Positions 38,672-49,019 of a stretch of 64,000 nt of DNA are shown here, piece by piece. The DNA is from Pseudomonas vlassakiae (lineage in GTDB: Bacteria; Pseudomonadota; Gammaproteobacteria; Pseudomonadales; Pseudomonadaceae), in NCBI RefSeq assembly GCF_014269035.2, contig NZ_JABWRP020000003.1:369325-433324 (forward strand). The letters are read 5' to 3'. Under the pieces are notes generated by a model, which worked only from the letters and a program-made list of their open reading frames with translations, made no database searches and was not told the origin of the DNA. Made by a program: the position numbers and the translations under genes. Position 1 is the first letter of the stretch; each line of letters begins with the position of its first letter.

Positions 38672-38689
38672 AAAATATGATTTCTAGAT
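38672..38689 (+). promoter_or_regulatory. Shared AT-rich motif upstream of ssuA
   Basis: AAAATATGATTTCTAGAT. Its first 12 bases recur exactly upstream of sftP (6661-6672), and TGATTTCT-AGAT recurs with one inserted T upstream of tauA (minus strand, 35881-35893). Candidate site for a sulfur-starvation activator such as CysB; unproven. Confidence 0.45.
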
Positions 38690-38836
38690 ATATGAGCAGG
38701 CTGGTAATGTCACTCCAACAGAACATCAGGCAACGCCGACACCACTGACCGGCCTAGCCATTCGCTCCACCACCTTACTCGCCCGTCAACGAGGCAAGCA
38801 GGTGCAACCCGAACCCAACTCGCACAGGAGAGCGCC

Positions 38837-39802
38837 ATGCGCACAGTCTTCTTGCGTCGTGGTCTGGTCGCCCTGTTTGCGGCGGCTGTGTCCTTCGGCG
38901 CCATCACCCAAGCCCAGGCCGAGAGCCTGCGTATCGGTTATCAGAAATACGGCACCCTGGTGTTGCTCAAGGCCAAGGGCACGCTGGAGAAACGCCTGGC
39001 CGAGCAGGGCGTGCAAGTGCAGTGGACCGAATTCCCCGGTGGCCCGCAGCTGCTCGAAGGGCTGAACGTCGGTTCCATCGACTTCGGCGTCACTGGCGAG
39101 ACGCCGCCGGTATTCGCCCAGGCCGCTGGCGCCGATCTGCTCTACGTGGCCTACGAGCCACCAGCGCCGCACAGCGAAGCCATCCTCGTGCCGAAGGGCT
39201 CGCCGATCCAGTCGGTGAAGGAGCTCAAAGGCAAGAAAGTCGCCCTCAACAAAGGCTCCAACGTTCACTATCTGTTGGTCCGTGCCCTGCAGGACGCTGG
39301 CCTCAATTACAGCGACATCCAGCCCGTCTACCTGCCGCCTGCCGATGCCCGCGCCGCTTTCGAACGCGGCAGCGTCGATGCCTGGGTGATCTGGGACCCC
39401 TACCAGGCGGCCGCCGAGCAACAGTTGCAGGCCCGTACCCTGCGTGACGGCAAGGGCCTGGTCGACAACCACCAGTTCTACCTGGCTACCCGCACCTACG
39501 CCACCCAGCACCCGGCGGTGATCAGCACCCTGATCGACGAGGTACGCGCGGTGGGCCAATGGTCCCAGGCCAACCCGCAGGAAGTTACCGATCAGGTCGC
39601 GCCACTGCTGGGCCTGCCCGCCGATATCACCCTGACTTCGGTTAAACGCCAGGGCTACGGTGCTCAGCCGCTCACCCCGCAAGTGGTGGCCGCACAACAG
39701 AAGATTGCCGACACCTTCCAGGCGCTCAAGCTGATTCCCAAGCCGCTGAGCATCAAGGACGTGATCTGGACACCCCCGGCCAAGGTCGCCACTGCGCCTT
39801 GA
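38837..39802 (+). CDS. ssuA: Aliphatic sulfonate-binding periplasmic protein SsuA
   Basis: A 321-residue periplasmic binding protein with a signal peptide (MRTVFLRRGLVALFAAAVSF, cleavage near AQA-ESL) and mature start LRIGYQKYGTLVLLKAKG, the SsuA hallmark. It captures alkanesulfonates for SsuBC. It is the first gene of ssuADCBF here; CAGGAG precedes the ATG. The AT-rich motif at 38672-38689 lies about 150 bp upstream. Confidence 0.93.
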   Translation: MRTVFLRRGLVALFAAAVSFGAITQAQAESLRIGYQKYGTLVLLKAKGTLEKRLAEQGVQVQWTEFPGGPQLLEGLNVGSIDFGVTGETPPVFAQAAGADLLYVAYEPPAPHSEAILVPKGSPIQSVKELKGKKVALNKGSNVHYLLVRALQDAGLNYSDIQPVYLPPADARAAFERGSVDAWVIWDPYQAAAEQQLQARTLRDGKGLVDNHQFYLATRTYATQHPAVISTLIDEVRAVGQWSQANPQEVTDQVAPLLGLPADITLTSVKRQGYGAQPLTPQVVAAQQKIADTFQALKLIPKPLSIKDVIWTPPAKVATAP

Positions 39803-39862
39803 TTGATTCGCCTGCGCCGGGGCGCCGCCCTGGCCTGCGCCACCCTTGAGGAGACAACTCCA

Positions 39863-41011
39863 ATGAGCCTTAACATTTTCTGGTTCCTCCCTACCCACGG
39901 TGACGGCAAGTACCTGGGCACCTCCGACGGCGCCCGCGCAGTCGATCACGGCTACCTGCAACAGATCGCCCAAGCCGCCGACCGCCTCGGTTTTGGTGGG
40001 GTGCTGATCCCTACTGGGCGGTCCTGCGAGGACTCCTGGCTGGTGGCGGCGTCGCTGATTCCGGTGACCCAGCGCCTGAAGTTCCTCGTGGCCCTGCGCC
40101 CAGGCATCATTTCGCCGACCGTGGCCGCACGCCAGGCCGCTACCCTCGATCGGCTTTCCAACGGCCGTGCGCTGTTCAACCTGGTGACCGGCGGCGACCC
40201 GGATGAACTGGCCGGCGATGGCCTGCACCTGAACCACGAGGAGCGTTACGAAGCCTCGGTCGAGTTCACCCGCATCTGGCGCAAGGTGCTGGAAGGCGAA
40301 ACCGTCGACTACGACGGCAAGCACATCCAGGTGAAGGGCGCCAAACTGCTCTATCCGCCGATTCAGCAGCCGCGCCCGCCGCTGTACTTCGGTGGCTCTT
40401 CGGAAGCTGCCCAGGACCTCGCCGCCGAGCAGGTCGAGCTGTACCTGACCTGGGGCGAGCCGCCAAGCGCCGTTGCCGAGAAAATCGCCCAGGTGCGTGA
40501 AAAGGCCGCTGCGCAGGGCCGCGAAGTCCGCTTCGGCATCCGCCTGCACGTGATCGTGCGTGAAACCAACGAAGAAGCCTGGGCTGCCGCAGACAAGCTG
40601 ATCTCGCACCTGGACGACGATACCATCGCCCGTGCCCAGGCCTCGCTGGCCCGTTTCGACTCGGTCGGCCAGCAGCGCATGGCGGCCTTGCACAAGGGCA
40701 ACCGCGACAATCTCGAGGTCAGCCCCAACCTCTGGGCCGGTGTCGGCCTGGTGCGTGGCGGTGCGGGTACCGCGCTGGTCGGCGATGGCCCGACCGTGGC
40801 CGCACGGGTCAAGGAGTACGCCGAACTGGGCATCGATACCTTCATCTTCTCCGGCTACCCCCACCTGGAAGAGTCGTATCGGGTTGCCGAACTGCTGTTC
40901 CCGCACCTCGATGTGCAACGCCCGGAACAGGCCAAGGCGGGCGGTTACGTGAGCCCGTTCGGCGAAATGGTCGCCAACGACATCCTGCCCAAGTCCGTCG
41001 CGCAGAGCTGA
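39863..41011 (+). CDS. ssuD: FMNH2-dependent alkanesulfonate monooxygenase SsuD
   Basis: A 382-residue luciferase-fold enzyme that cleaves alkanesulfonates to sulfite and an aldehyde, using FMNH2 and oxygen. [19 protein letters not shown], the [10 protein letters not shown] loop and [20 protein letters not shown] match SsuD. I chose the ATG at 39863, with GAGGAGA upstream, giving the standard length. It needs a flavin reductase partner, normally SsuE, which is absent from this operon. Cytoplasmic. Confidence 0.95.
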   Translation: MSLNIFWFLPTHGDGKYLGTSDGARAVDHGYLQQIAQAADRLGFGGVLIPTGRSCEDSWLVAASLIPVTQRLKFLVALRPGIISPTVAARQAATLDRLSNGRALFNLVTGGDPDELAGDGLHLNHEERYEASVEFTRIWRKVLEGETVDYDGKHIQVKGAKLLYPPIQQPRPPLYFGGSSEAAQDLAAEQVELYLTWGEPPSAVAEKIAQVREKAAAQGREVRFGIRLHVIVRETNEEAWAAADKLISHLDDDTIARAQASLARFDSVGQQRMAALHKGNRDNLEVSPNLWAGVGLVRGGAGTALVGDGPTVAARVKEYAELGIDTFIFSGYPHLEESYRVAELLFPHLDVQRPEQAKAGGYVSPFGEMVANDILPKSVAQS

Positions 41012-41021
41012 GGGCCGGGCC

Positions 41022-41819
41022 ATGAGTCGCAAAACTTCCACCACCCTGAGCCAGCGCCTGGCCCCGTGGGCACTGCCGGTGCTGCTGCTGGCAGCCTGGC
41101 AGCTGGCGGTCAGCGCCGGCTGGCTGTCGACCCGTATCCTGCCTGCGCCGAGCGCGGTGGTCAGTGCGGGTGTCGAGCTGGTGCGCAGCGGTGAAATCTG
41201 GACCCACCTGGCGATCAGCGGCTGGCGGGCCGGGCTGGGCTTCGTGATCGGCGGCAGCATCGGCCTGGTGCTGGGCTTCATCACCGGCCTGTCGAACTGG
41301 GGCGAACGCCTGCTCGACAGCTCGGTGCAGATGATCCGCAACGTGCCGCACCTGGCGCTGATCCCCCTGGTGATCCTGTGGTTCGGTATCGATGAGTCGG
41401 CGAAGATCTTCCTGGTCGCGCTCGGCACACTGTTCCCGATCTACCTGAACACCTACCACGGCATCCGCAATGTCGACCCGGCACTGGTGGAAATGGCACG
41501 CAGCTATGGCTTGTCCGGCTTCGGCCTGTTCCGCCAGGTGATCCTGCCCGGTGCGCTGCCCTCGATCCTGGTCGGTGTGCGCTTCGCCCTGGGCTTCATG
41601 TGGCTGACGCTGATCGTCGCCGAGACCATTTCGGCCAGCTCCGGCATCGGTTACCTGGCCATGAATGCCCGTGAATTCCTGCAGACCGACGTCGTGGTGC
41701 TGGCCATCGTCCTGTACGCCGTGCTCGGCAAGCTCGCCGACCTTGCTGCCCGCGGCCTGGAACGGGTGTGGCTGCGCTGGCACCCGGCCTACCAGGTGGC
41801 GAAGAAGGAGGGCGCATGA
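41022..41819 (+). CDS. ssuC: Aliphatic sulfonate ABC transporter permease SsuC
   Basis: A 265-residue inner-membrane permease with about six membrane segments and an EAA loop ([20 protein letters not shown]). It forms the sulfonate channel. It lies 10 bp after ssuD and its TGA overlaps the ATG of ssuB, so the operon is tightly coupled. Confidence 0.93.
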   Translation: MSRKTSTTLSQRLAPWALPVLLLAAWQLAVSAGWLSTRILPAPSAVVSAGVELVRSGEIWTHLAISGWRAGLGFVIGGSIGLVLGFITGLSNWGERLLDSSVQMIRNVPHLALIPLVILWFGIDESAKIFLVALGTLFPIYLNTYHGIRNVDPALVEMARSYGLSGFGLFRQVILPGALPSILVGVRFALGFMWLTLIVAETISASSGIGYLAMNAREFLQTDVVVLAIVLYAVLGKLADLAARGLERVWLRWHPAYQVAKKEGA

Positions 41820-42628
41820 CCGTGCTCAAAGAACAGCCGCCACGCCTGCTGCGTGGTATCCCGCTGGCCGCCAACGGCCTGCGCAAGGCCTTCGGCCAGC
41901 GGGAAGTGTTGAAAGGTATCGACCTGCATATCCCGGCCGGGCAGTTCGTGGCCATCGTCGGTCGCAGCGGTTGCGGCAAGAGCACCTTGCTGCGCTTGCT
42001 GGCCGGTCTCGACCAGCCGACTTCCGGCCAGTTGCTGGCCGGAGCCGCCCCGCTCAGCGAAGCCCGCGAGGAAACCCGGCTGATGTTCCAGGAGGCGCGC
42101 CTGCTGCCCTGGAAGAAGGTGATCGACAACGTTGGCCTGGGGCTCAGCGGCAACTGGCGCCAGCGCGCTCTGGATGCGCTGGAGGCGGTCGGCCTGGCTG
42201 ATCGCGCCAACGAATGGCCGGCAGCGTTGTCCGGTGGCCAGAAGCAGCGTGTGGCCCTGGCCCGGGCCCTGATCCACCAACCGCGCCTGCTGCTGCTGGA
42301 TGAGCCGTTGGGCGCGCTGGATGCACTGACCCGCATCGAGATGCAGCAACTGATCGAACGCCTGTGGCGTCAGCACGGTTTTACCGTGCTGCTGGTGACC
42401 CACGACGTCAATGAGGCGGTGGCCGTCGCGGATCGGGTGATCCTGATCGAAGACGGCGAAGTCGGCCTCGACCTTACCGTTGACCTGGCCAGGCCAAGGG
42501 CGCGTGGTTCGCACCGCCTGGCCGCGCTGGAAAGCGAAGTGCTCAACCGTGTTCTGTCGGTTCCGGGTACTCCGCCCGAGCCGGACCCTGTAGCCCCTTT
42601 GCCCACGCAACTGCGTTGGGCGCACTGA
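41816..42628 (+). CDS. ssuB: Aliphatic sulfonate ABC transporter ATP-binding protein SsuB
   Basis: A 270-residue ABC ATPase: Walker [11 protein letters not shown]-loop [13 protein letters not shown], signature [10 protein letters not shown], Walker [15 protein letters not shown]-loop [11 protein letters not shown]. It drives sulfonate import. The ATG at 41816 overlaps the ssuC stop (ATGA); the frame is open upstream inside ssuC. Confidence 0.93.
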   Translation: MTVLKEQPPRLLRGIPLAANGLRKAFGQREVLKGIDLHIPAGQFVAIVGRSGCGKSTLLRLLAGLDQPTSGQLLAGAAPLSEAREETRLMFQEARLLPWKKVIDNVGLGLSGNWRQRALDALEAVGLADRANEWPAALSGGQKQRVALARALIHQPRLLLLDEPLGALDALTRIEMQQLIERLWRQHGFTVLLVTHDVNEAVAVADRVILIEDGEVGLDLTVDLARPRARGSHRLAALESEVLNRVLSVPGTPPEPDPVAPLPTQLRWAH

Positions 42629-42651
42629 AGCCAAAGAGAAGGAATCAAGCC

Positions 42652-42867
42652 ATGACCATCAAAGCGATCAACGTCCGTAACCAGTTCAAAGGCACCGTGA
42701 AAGAAATCCTCGAAGGCCCGGTACTGTCCGAAATCGACGTGCAGACTGCCTCGGGCGTCGTCACCTCGGTGATCACCACCCGCTCCGTGCGCGAGCTGGA
42801 GCTGCAGGTGGGCAGCGAAGTGATTGCCTTCGTGAAGTCGACTGAAGTGTCCATCGCCAAGCTGTGA
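42652..42867 (+). CDS. ssuF: Molybdopterin-binding-like (TOBE/Mop) protein SsuF
   Basis: A 71-residue single Mop/TOBE-domain protein (MTIKAINVRNQFKGTVKEIL, then SEIDVQTASGVVTSVITTRS). SsuF is the last gene of the P. putida ssu operon and is reported to be needed for full organosulfur use there; its molecular role is unclear. Related domains bind molybdate or similar oxyanions. GAAGGA precedes the ATG at 42652. Confidence 0.9.
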   Translation: MTIKAINVRNQFKGTVKEILEGPVLSEIDVQTASGVVTSVITTRSVRELELQVGSEVIAFVKSTEVSIAKL

Positions 42868-42884
42868 TGGTGTTGCCGGATACT

Positions 42885-42903
42885 GGGGCTGCGTTGCAGC
42901 CCC
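42885..42903 (+). terminator. Hairpin after ssuF
   Basis: GGGGCTGC-GTT-GCAGCCCC, a perfect 8-bp stem 17 bases after the stop, followed directly by an imperfect REP-like palindrome (42904-42956). There is no T-run. It lies between convergent genes. Confidence 0.6.
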
Positions 42904-42976
42904 TCGCGGGCAAGTCGGGGCGCCGAACCGCCGCTCCGACTTGCCGGCGAAGGGCCGCAACCGGACCCCAATGATT

Positions 42977-43609
42977 TCAGCCGGAACGCTTTGCCAGAAA
43001 CGGCGGCAGATAAAGCCCCAGATACGCCTCGAATACCCGCTTGCCCTCTTCGGCCATGCGCGGGGTGATCGCCTCATGCAACTGCACCGACCGCGCATAC
43101 ACCCGGTCGCTCAGTTCCATCGCCAAGGCGAACACATCCACATCCGTCGGCATCGGCGGCAGATGAAAATGCTGGTCGAACAGCTTTTGCATCAGCTCGC
43201 CCAGTTCCATGTCGTGTTGCCGATCGGCCTGCACCACTTCACTGAGGCCGTGCTGGGCCAGGATCAACTGCCGCGCTGCGGCATCCTCGTTGTAGATGTC
43301 GAGCATGCGTTGTTCGATCAATCGCGACAGCTCATGCCACGTGGCAAACGCGCTGCTGTCGATTGGCGCACTCAATGCCTCGCGAAAGGCCCGGTGCACA
43401 TCGGCGGTCAGCGCCTCCAGCAAGGCCGGGACGCTGGCGAAGAAGTGATACACCGACGACGGCGGAATCTGCGCCCGCTCGGCCACGCTGTAGATCGACA
43501 GCGCCGCCACCCCTTGTTCAGCCAGCAGCTCGCGCGCGGCTGCCAGGATCGCGTCGATCCTGGCCTGGCTGCTGGCGCGGGGCTTGCGCTGGACGGTGCT
43601 GCGGTTCAT
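42977..43609 (-). CDS. TetR-family transcriptional regulator
   Basis: A 210-residue regulator with an N-terminal TetR helix-turn-helix (about residues 15-65: RIDAILAAARELLAEQGVAA, then SIYSVAERAQIPPSSVYHFF) and a helical ligand-binding domain of unknown specificity. Its ATG overlaps the TGA of gshA (TGATG), so it is translated from the gshA transcript, unusual for a dedicated local repressor. No target site could be recognised, and ssuF is convergent. Confidence 0.85.
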   Translation of the reverse strand: MNRSTVQRKPRASSQARIDAILAAARELLAEQGVAALSIYSVAERAQIPPSSVYHFFASVPALLEALTADVHRAFREALSAPIDSSAFATWHELSRLIEQRMLDIYNEDAAARQLILAQHGLSEVVQADRQHDMELGELMQKLFDQHFHLPPMPTDVDVFALAMELSDRVYARSVQLHEAITPRMAEEGKRVFEAYLGLYLPPFLAKRSG

Positions 43610-45186
43610 CAGTTGCTGATTGCCAGGATGCTGGCCTGGTAGGCGCCGACGAACAGGTCGAAGTCGCCGACTTCCTCCTGCTCCAGCTCGGACTGCCTGG
43701 CAAGCGACTCATGGGCCAACGTCTCGAAGGCCTGTTGCTGCTCGACTGACAGCGGCTGCTCGCGGAAGGTCTGTGCGTGCAGGCGGCTCTGGCGCAGGGA
43801 GAACTGGATGAAGGTTTCGTCGTGCTCGGTCATGCGCGCCAGCACCTGGGCCGACGGGGTCAGCGAGGCGTCATCGACCTTGGCCTGCTGGGCGGCCAGG
43901 GCCTTGGCGTGTTCGTCGCCACCCTGGGCACGGTCGAGCAGCTCCGCCAGCTGGCCGATGCGGCTGATCAGCTCGGAGGCCCATTCGCGCAGGCCGACAG
44001 GCTGGCCGTTGCGATGCAGTTCCAGGCCCGGACGACGGCCTTCCTTGACCACGTTGAGGAAGTTGCTGGTGCACTGGCCGCACTCACCGTTGTCCAGTTG
44101 CGGGCTTTCTTCAAGGGCGCAGAACAGCAGGAACGCGTCGAGGAACCGCGCTTCGGTCAGGTCGATGCCCACCGGCAGGAAGGGGTTGATGTCCAGGCAG
44201 CGCACTTCGACATACTGCACGCCGCGCGAGGTCAGGGCCTGGATCGGCCGCTCACCGGTGTAGGTGACGCGTTTCGGGCGGATATTCGAGTAGTACTCGT
44301 TCTCGATCTGCAGGATGTTGGTGTTCAGTTGCACCCATTCGCCATCGACGTGCGTACCGACCTCGACATAAGGCGGGTAGGGCGTGCCAACGGCCTTGCG
44401 CAGGCTGTCGGTGTAGCTGGCGAGGTTGTTGTAGCAGGGTGTGAGGCCGGCCTGGGCGTTGCTCTGGTAGCCCAGGTCGCTCATGCGCAGGCTGGTGGCA
44501 TAAGGCAGGTACAGGGTTTCGGCGTCGAGTTCTTCGAGCTGGTGCGGGCGGCCGCGCAGGAAGCCCTTGTCCAGTGCTGGCGAGGCGCCGAACAGGTACA
44601 TCAGCAGCCAACTGTAGCGGCGGAAGTTGCGGATCAGCGCAATGTACGCCGAGGACTGGTAGTCGCGATCGCTTTCCTCACCGCCTTCGGCATCACGCAG
44701 CAGTGGCCACAGCGCTTCCGGCAGGGAGAAATTGTAATGGATGCCGGCGATGCACTGCATGGTGCGGCCGTAGCGCAGGGCCAGGCCCTTGCGGTAGACG
44801 TGCTTGAGCTTGCCGATGTTCGACGTGCCGTACTCGGCGATCGGGATATCCTCCTCGGCCGGCAACGTGCAAGGCATCGACGGACTCCACAAATACTCGT
44901 CGCGAAGCTTGCTGTAGACGAAGCGGTGGGTCTGTTCGAGGCTTTCGAGCACCTCGGCCGGGTCGGCCAGCGCCGGTGTGATGAACTCCAGCAGCGACTC
45001 GGAATAGTCGGTGGTGATCTGCTCGTTGGTCAGCGCCGAGCCCAGTGCCTCGGGGTGCGGGGTCTGGGCCAGGCGACCTTCGTCGGTCACGCGCAGGCAT
45101 TCGCGCTCAATACCGTGCAGGCACTGCTTGAGCAGGGGGAGATTGGCGCCGAGCAGGCTCAGGCGGCGGTTGAGGAGGTCGCTCAA
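43609..45186 (-). CDS. gshA: Glutamate-cysteine ligase GshA
   Basis: A 525-residue proteobacterial-type enzyme that joins glutamate and cysteine with ATP, the first step of glutathione synthesis. GIERECLRV near the start and [10 protein letters not shown] are family landmarks. The likely start is a TTG at 45186 ([17 protein letters not shown]) with AAGGA seven bases upstream; a GTG at 45201 would overlap that site. The product consumes cysteine, so it fits downstream of the sulfur genes. The TetR gene follows in the same transcript. Confidence 0.92.
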   Translation of the reverse strand: MSDLLNRRLSLLGANLPLLKQCLHGIERECLRVTDEGRLAQTPHPEALGSALTNEQITTDYSESLLEFITPALADPAEVLESLEQTHRFVYSKLRDEYLWSPSMPCTLPAEEDIPIAEYGTSNIGKLKHVYRKGLALRYGRTMQCIAGIHYNFSLPEALWPLLRDAEGGEESDRDYQSSAYIALIRNFRRYSWLLMYLFGASPALDKGFLRGRPHQLEELDAETLYLPYATSLRMSDLGYQSNAQAGLTPCYNNLASYTDSLRKAVGTPYPPYVEVGTHVDGEWVQLNTNILQIENEYYSNIRPKRVTYTGERPIQALTSRGVQYVEVRCLDINPFLPVGIDLTEARFLDAFLLFCALEESPQLDNGECGQCTSNFLNVVKEGRRPGLELHRNGQPVGLREWASELISRIGQLAELLDRAQGGDEHAKALAAQQAKVDDASLTPSAQVLARMTEHDETFIQFSLRQSRLHAQTFREQPLSVEQQQAFETLAHESLARQSELEQEEVGDFDLFVGAYQASILAISN

Positions 45187-45340
45187 GATGTATTCCTTCA
45201 CGCGTCAGTCGCCCCAATATGGGGGTAGAGCTGACGGTCTACAAGGGTAGGAAGAAAGGAACTGGCGTTGTCGCCTGGTTTACGCGGTTCCGGCAGTGCC
45301 AGCGCACTGCCGAAAAATACCGCAGATAGCCCTTGGTGAG

Positions 45341-45724
45341 CTAGAGAACCGCGAAGGTTCCTTGCGCTTTCGCTACCAGTTTGTCGCCTTGAACTACGTC
45401 GGCGTCGACCACCAGGGTACGGCGCCCGGCGTGCAGCACACGGGCGGTGCACAGCACTTCACCGTCGCTGACCGCGCGCAGGTAGTTGATCTTGCATTCG
45501 ATGGTCACGCTCTGCTGGTCGAAACCGTGGCTGGCCGAGCAGGCCAGGCCCATGGCGATGTCCACCAGGCTGAAGATCGCCCCGCCGTGCAGCTTCTGGC
45601 CACGGTTGCGCAGGTGCGGCTCGAGCGCCAGGGCCACCTCGGCAACGCCTGTATCCAGACGTTGCACGCGGCAGCCCAGGAGCTGGCTGTAAGCGCTTTG
45701 GACCACTTCCTTGGGGATGTCCAT
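45341..45724 (-). CDS. Hotdog-fold PaaI-type thioesterase
   Basis: A 127-residue protein with the PaaI/YbgC-like hotdog fold: NRGQKLHGGAIFSLVDIAMG holds the characteristic HGG-x-D region. It should hydrolyse an acyl-CoA or similar thioester. The ATG at 45724 overlaps the stop of tex (TGATG), so it is translated from the tex message. The substrate is unknown. Confidence 0.82.
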   Translation of the reverse strand: MDIPKEVVQSAYSQLLGCRVQRLDTGVAEVALALEPHLRNRGQKLHGGAIFSLVDIAMGLACSASHGFDQQSVTIECKINYLRAVSDGEVLCTARVLHAGRRTLVVDADVVQGDKLVAKAQGTFAVL

Positions 45725-48048
45725 CACTTCTTCTTCAGTTGCTTGGCGTTGGCGAACAGGGCGGCCATGGCGTTGTTGGCCGGGGCTGCGGTGGCGGTCT
45801 CACGCTGGCGTGGCGCCTGCTGCTGGCGGTTGCCGCCATTGCCCCGGTTGCCGCCACGGTTGCCGTCGACTTTCTCGCCCGGGGTGTCGCTCATGCGCAT
45901 GGACAGGCCGACGCGCTTGCGCGGGATGTCTACCTCCATGACCTTGACCTTGACCACGTCACCGGCTTTGACCGCTTCACGCGGGTCCTTGACGAACTTC
46001 TCCGACAGCGCCGAGATATGCACCAGGCCGTCCTGGTGCACGCCGATGTCGACGAAGGCACCGAAGTTGGTGACGTTGGTCACCACGCCTTCGAGGATCA
46101 TGCCCGGCTCCAGGTCCTTGAGGTCCTCGACGCCGTCCTGGAAGGTGGCGGTCTTGAACTCCGGGCGTGGGTCGCGGCCGGGTTTGTCCAGCTCCTGGAG
46201 GATGTCGGTGACGGTCGGCAGGCCGAAGGTCTCGTCGGTGAACTGCTTAGGGTCCAGGCGCTTGAGGAAGGCGCTGTCGCCAATCAGCGAGCGGATGTCA
46301 CGGTCGGTGCCGGCGGCGATGCGCTGCACCAGCGGGTAGGCCTCAGGGTGCACGGCTGAAGCGTCGAGCGGGTTGTCGCCGTTCATCACGCGCAGGAAGC
46401 CTGCGGCCTGCTCGAAGGTCTTCTCGCCCAGGCGGCTGACCTTTTTCAGTGCCGCTCGGGTGGCGAACGGGCCGTTGGCGTCGCGGTGGGCGACGATGTT
46501 CTGGGCCAGGGTCGCGTTCAGGCCCGAAATCCGGGTGAGCAGCGCGACCGAAGCGGTGTTGACGTCTACCCCCACGGCGTTCACACAGTCCTCGACCACC
46601 GCGTCCAGGCCGCGGGCCAGCTTGATTTGCGACACGTCGTGCTGGTACTGGCCGACCCCGATGGATTTCGGGTCGATCTTCACCAATTCGGCCAGCGGGT
46701 CCTGCAGGCGGCGGGCGATCGACACGGCGCCACGGATCGACACGTCCAGGTCCGGGAATTCCCGGGCGGCCAGTTCAGACGCCGAATACACCGAAGCACC
46801 TGCTTCGGAGACCATGACCTTGGTGATTTTCAGGGCTGGGTACTTCTTGACCAGTTCGGCCACCAGCTTGTCGCTCTCGCGGCTGGCGGTGCCGTTGCCG
46901 ATGGCGATCAGCTCCACCGAGTGCTTGGCGCACAAGGCGGCCATGATGGCAATGGTGCGGTCCCAGTCGTTCTTCGGGGCATGCGGGTAGACCGTGGTGT
47001 GGTCCAGCAGCTTGCCGGTGGCATCGACCACGGCGATCTTGCAGCCGGTGCGCAGGCCCGGGTCGAAGCCCAGGGTGGCGCGCGGGCCGGCCGGGGCGGC
47101 CAGCAGCAGGTCGTGCAGGTTGTGGGCGAAGACGTTGATCGCCTCGCTCTCGGCATTGTCGCGCAGCTCGCCGAACAGGTCGGTTTCCAGGTGAGTGTAG
47201 AGCTTGACCTTCCAGGTCCAGCGCACCACCTCAGCCAACCATTTGTCGGCCGGGCGGCCGCGGTTTTCGATGCCGACGTGGTTGCCGATCATCAGTTCGC
47301 ACGGGTGCAGGGTCCCGGGCAATTCTTCGCCGACCTTGAGCGAGGCGCTCAGCACGCCTTCGTTGCGCCCGCGGAAAATCGCCAGGGCGCGGTGCGACGG
47401 GGCCGTGCGCAGCAGCTCGTCATGGGCGAAGTAGTCGCGGAACTTCGCGCCCTCTTCTTCCTTGCCCGCCACCACGCGGGCGCTGAGCACCGCTTCCTGC
47501 TTGAGGAAATTGCGCAGCTTGTCGAGCAGGGCAGCGTCTTCGGCGAAGCGCTCCATGAGGATGTACTTGGCGCCTTCCAGCGCGGCCTTGACATCGGCCA
47601 CGCCCTTTTCGGCGTCGACGAAGCGCGCGGCTTCGCTTTCCGGCGCCAGGACGGGGTCGTTGAACAGGCCGTCGGCCAGCTCGCCGAGGCCGGCTTCCAG
47701 GGCGATCTGGCCCTTGGTGCGGCGCTTCTGCTTGTACGGCAGGTAGAGGTCTTCGAGACGCGTCTTGGTGTCGGCCAGCTTGATCTCGCGGGCCAGTTCC
47801 GGAGTCAGCTTGCCCTGTTCCTCGATGCTGGACAGGATGCTGGCACGGCGCTCGTCGAGCTCGCGCAGATAGCGCAGGCGCTCTTCCAGATGGCGCAGCT
47901 GGGTGTCGTCGAGGCTACCGGTCACTTCCTTGCGGTAACGGGCGATGAAAGGCACGGTCGAGCCTTCGTCCAACAGGCCCACGGCCGCCTCGACCTGCTG
48001 GGGGCGTACGCCCAGTTCCTCGGCGATACGGCTGTTGATGCTGTCCAT
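45724..48048 (-). CDS. tex: Transcription accessory protein Tex
   Basis: A 774-residue RNA-binding protein linked to transcription and gene expression under stress. Order: an N-terminal helical Tex region, a YqgF/RNaseH-like domain (about 330-430, [19 protein letters not shown]), helix-hairpin-helix motifs (about 500-560, [16 protein letters not shown]), and a C-terminal S1 domain (about 650-720, [20 protein letters not shown]). The tail is Gly/Asn/Arg/Gln-rich and probably disordered. The start at 48048 ([14 protein letters not shown]) gives the family length. Confidence 0.94.
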   Translation of the reverse strand: MDSINSRIAEELGVRPQQVEAAVGLLDEGSTVPFIARYRKEVTGSLDDTQLRHLEERLRYLRELDERRASILSSIEEQGKLTPELAREIKLADTKTRLEDLYLPYKQKRRTKGQIALEAGLGELADGLFNDPVLAPESEAARFVDAEKGVADVKAALEGAKYILMERFAEDAALLDKLRNFLKQEAVLSARVVAGKEEEGAKFRDYFAHDELLRTAPSHRALAIFRGRNEGVLSASLKVGEELPGTLHPCELMIGNHVGIENRGRPADKWLAEVVRWTWKVKLYTHLETDLFGELRDNAESEAINVFAHNLHDLLLAAPAGPRATLGFDPGLRTGCKIAVVDATGKLLDHTTVYPHAPKNDWDRTIAIMAALCAKHSVELIAIGNGTASRESDKLVAELVKKYPALKITKVMVSEAGASVYSASELAAREFPDLDVSIRGAVSIARRLQDPLAELVKIDPKSIGVGQYQHDVSQIKLARGLDAVVEDCVNAVGVDVNTASVALLTRISGLNATLAQNIVAHRDANGPFATRAALKKVSRLGEKTFEQAAGFLRVMNGDNPLDASAVHPEAYPLVQRIAAGTDRDIRSLIGDSAFLKRLDPKQFTDETFGLPTVTDILQELDKPGRDPRPEFKTATFQDGVEDLKDLEPGMILEGVVTNVTNFGAFVDIGVHQDGLVHISALSEKFVKDPREAVKAGDVVKVKVMEVDIPRKRVGLSMRMSDTPGEKVDGNRGGNRGNGGNRQQQAPRQRETATAAPANNAMAALFANAKQLKKK

Positions 48049-48265
48049 GTAAACCACCTGACATTTGTGAATACGGGGGTCGCCGGTGGGCCTTGGGCCC
48101 GGTGGCGCTGGATGAAAGCCGCGCATTATACCCATCGCAAACGGCTTGCGGTGATGGCGCCCGGCCAGCCGGAACTGGCGCCCGGGGAAAAATCTGCTAA
48201 CAATGCTCACGCAACGTGCAGCAGTGGCTACGCCATAATGCGCGGCGATATCAGAGGAGTTATTC

Positions 48266-49006
48266 ATGACCGGCACCGCAAACACCGCTGAAGGTGACAA
48301 GATTCTCATCGTCGACGACGACCCGGGGCTCAGCAGCCTGCTGGAACGTTTCTTCACCAGCAAGGGCTACCGCGCCCGTGCGGTGCCCAACACCGAACAG
48401 ATGGACCGCCTGTTGGCGCGCGAGGTGTTCAACCTGGTGGTGCTCGACCTGATGCTGCCAGGCGAAGACGGCCTGTCCGCCTGCAAGCGCCTGCGCCAGT
48501 CGAACAACCAGATCCCGATCATCATGCTCACCGCCAAAGGTGACGAGCTCAGCCGCATCAAGGGCCTTGAACTCGGCGCAGACGACTACCTGGGCAAGCC
48601 GTTCAACCCGGACGAGCTGATGGCGCGGGTCAAGGCCGTGTTGCGCCGCCAGGCACCGAGCGTGCCGGGCGCCCCGGGCAGCGAGGACGAGTCGGTCACC
48701 TTCGGCGACTACGAGCTGTCGCTGGCCACCCGCGAGCTCAAGCGTGGCGACGAAGTGCACATGCTCACCACCGGCGAATTCGCGGTGCTCAAGGCGCTGG
48801 TGATGCATGCGCGCGAGCCGCTGACCCGCGACAAGCTGATGAACCTGGCCCGTGGCCGCGAGTGGGATGCCCTCGAGCGCTCCATCGACGTGCAGATCTC
48901 GCGCCTGCGCCGCATGATCGAGCCGGACCCGTCCAAACCACGCTACATCCAGACGGTCTGGGGCGTCGGCTATGTGTTCGTGCCAGACGGAAACGCTGGC
49001 AAATGA
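48266..49006 (+). CDS. ompR: Osmolarity response regulator OmpR
   Basis: A 246-residue response regulator with a receiver domain (acidic pocket IVDDDPG, phospho-acceptor Asp in [14 protein letters not shown], Lys in [11 protein letters not shown]) and a C-terminal winged-helix DNA-binding domain (about 145-240). Phosphorylated by EnvZ, it controls porin and envelope genes. A CATAAT at 48234-48239 may be its -10 box. envZ begins 13 bp after the stop. Confidence 0.93.
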   Translation: MTGTANTAEGDKILIVDDDPGLSSLLERFFTSKGYRARAVPNTEQMDRLLAREVFNLVVLDLMLPGEDGLSACKRLRQSNNQIPIIMLTAKGDELSRIKGLELGADDYLGKPFNPDELMARVKAVLRRQAPSVPGAPGSEDESVTFGDYELSLATRELKRGDEVHMLTTGEFAVLKALVMHAREPLTRDKLMNLARGREWDALERSIDVQISRLRRMIEPDPSKPRYIQTVWGVGYVFVPDGNAGK

Positions 49007-49019
49007 TGCTTCGCCGTCG

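Larger units (their letters stand above)
38488..38836. other. Intergenic region where ssuE would be expected
   Basis: A 349-bp spacer between lsfA and ssuA. The described P. putida ssu operon runs ssuEADCBF, but here no frame resembling a flavin reductase, intact or broken, is visible. The space holds a terminator, one REP-like palindrome and an AT-rich promoter region. Confidence 0.75.

Noticed and set aside
38786..41428. Open minus-strand frame of about 880 codons opposite ssuA, ssuD and ssuC
   Set aside because: It runs across three unmistakable ssu genes and has no domain of its own.
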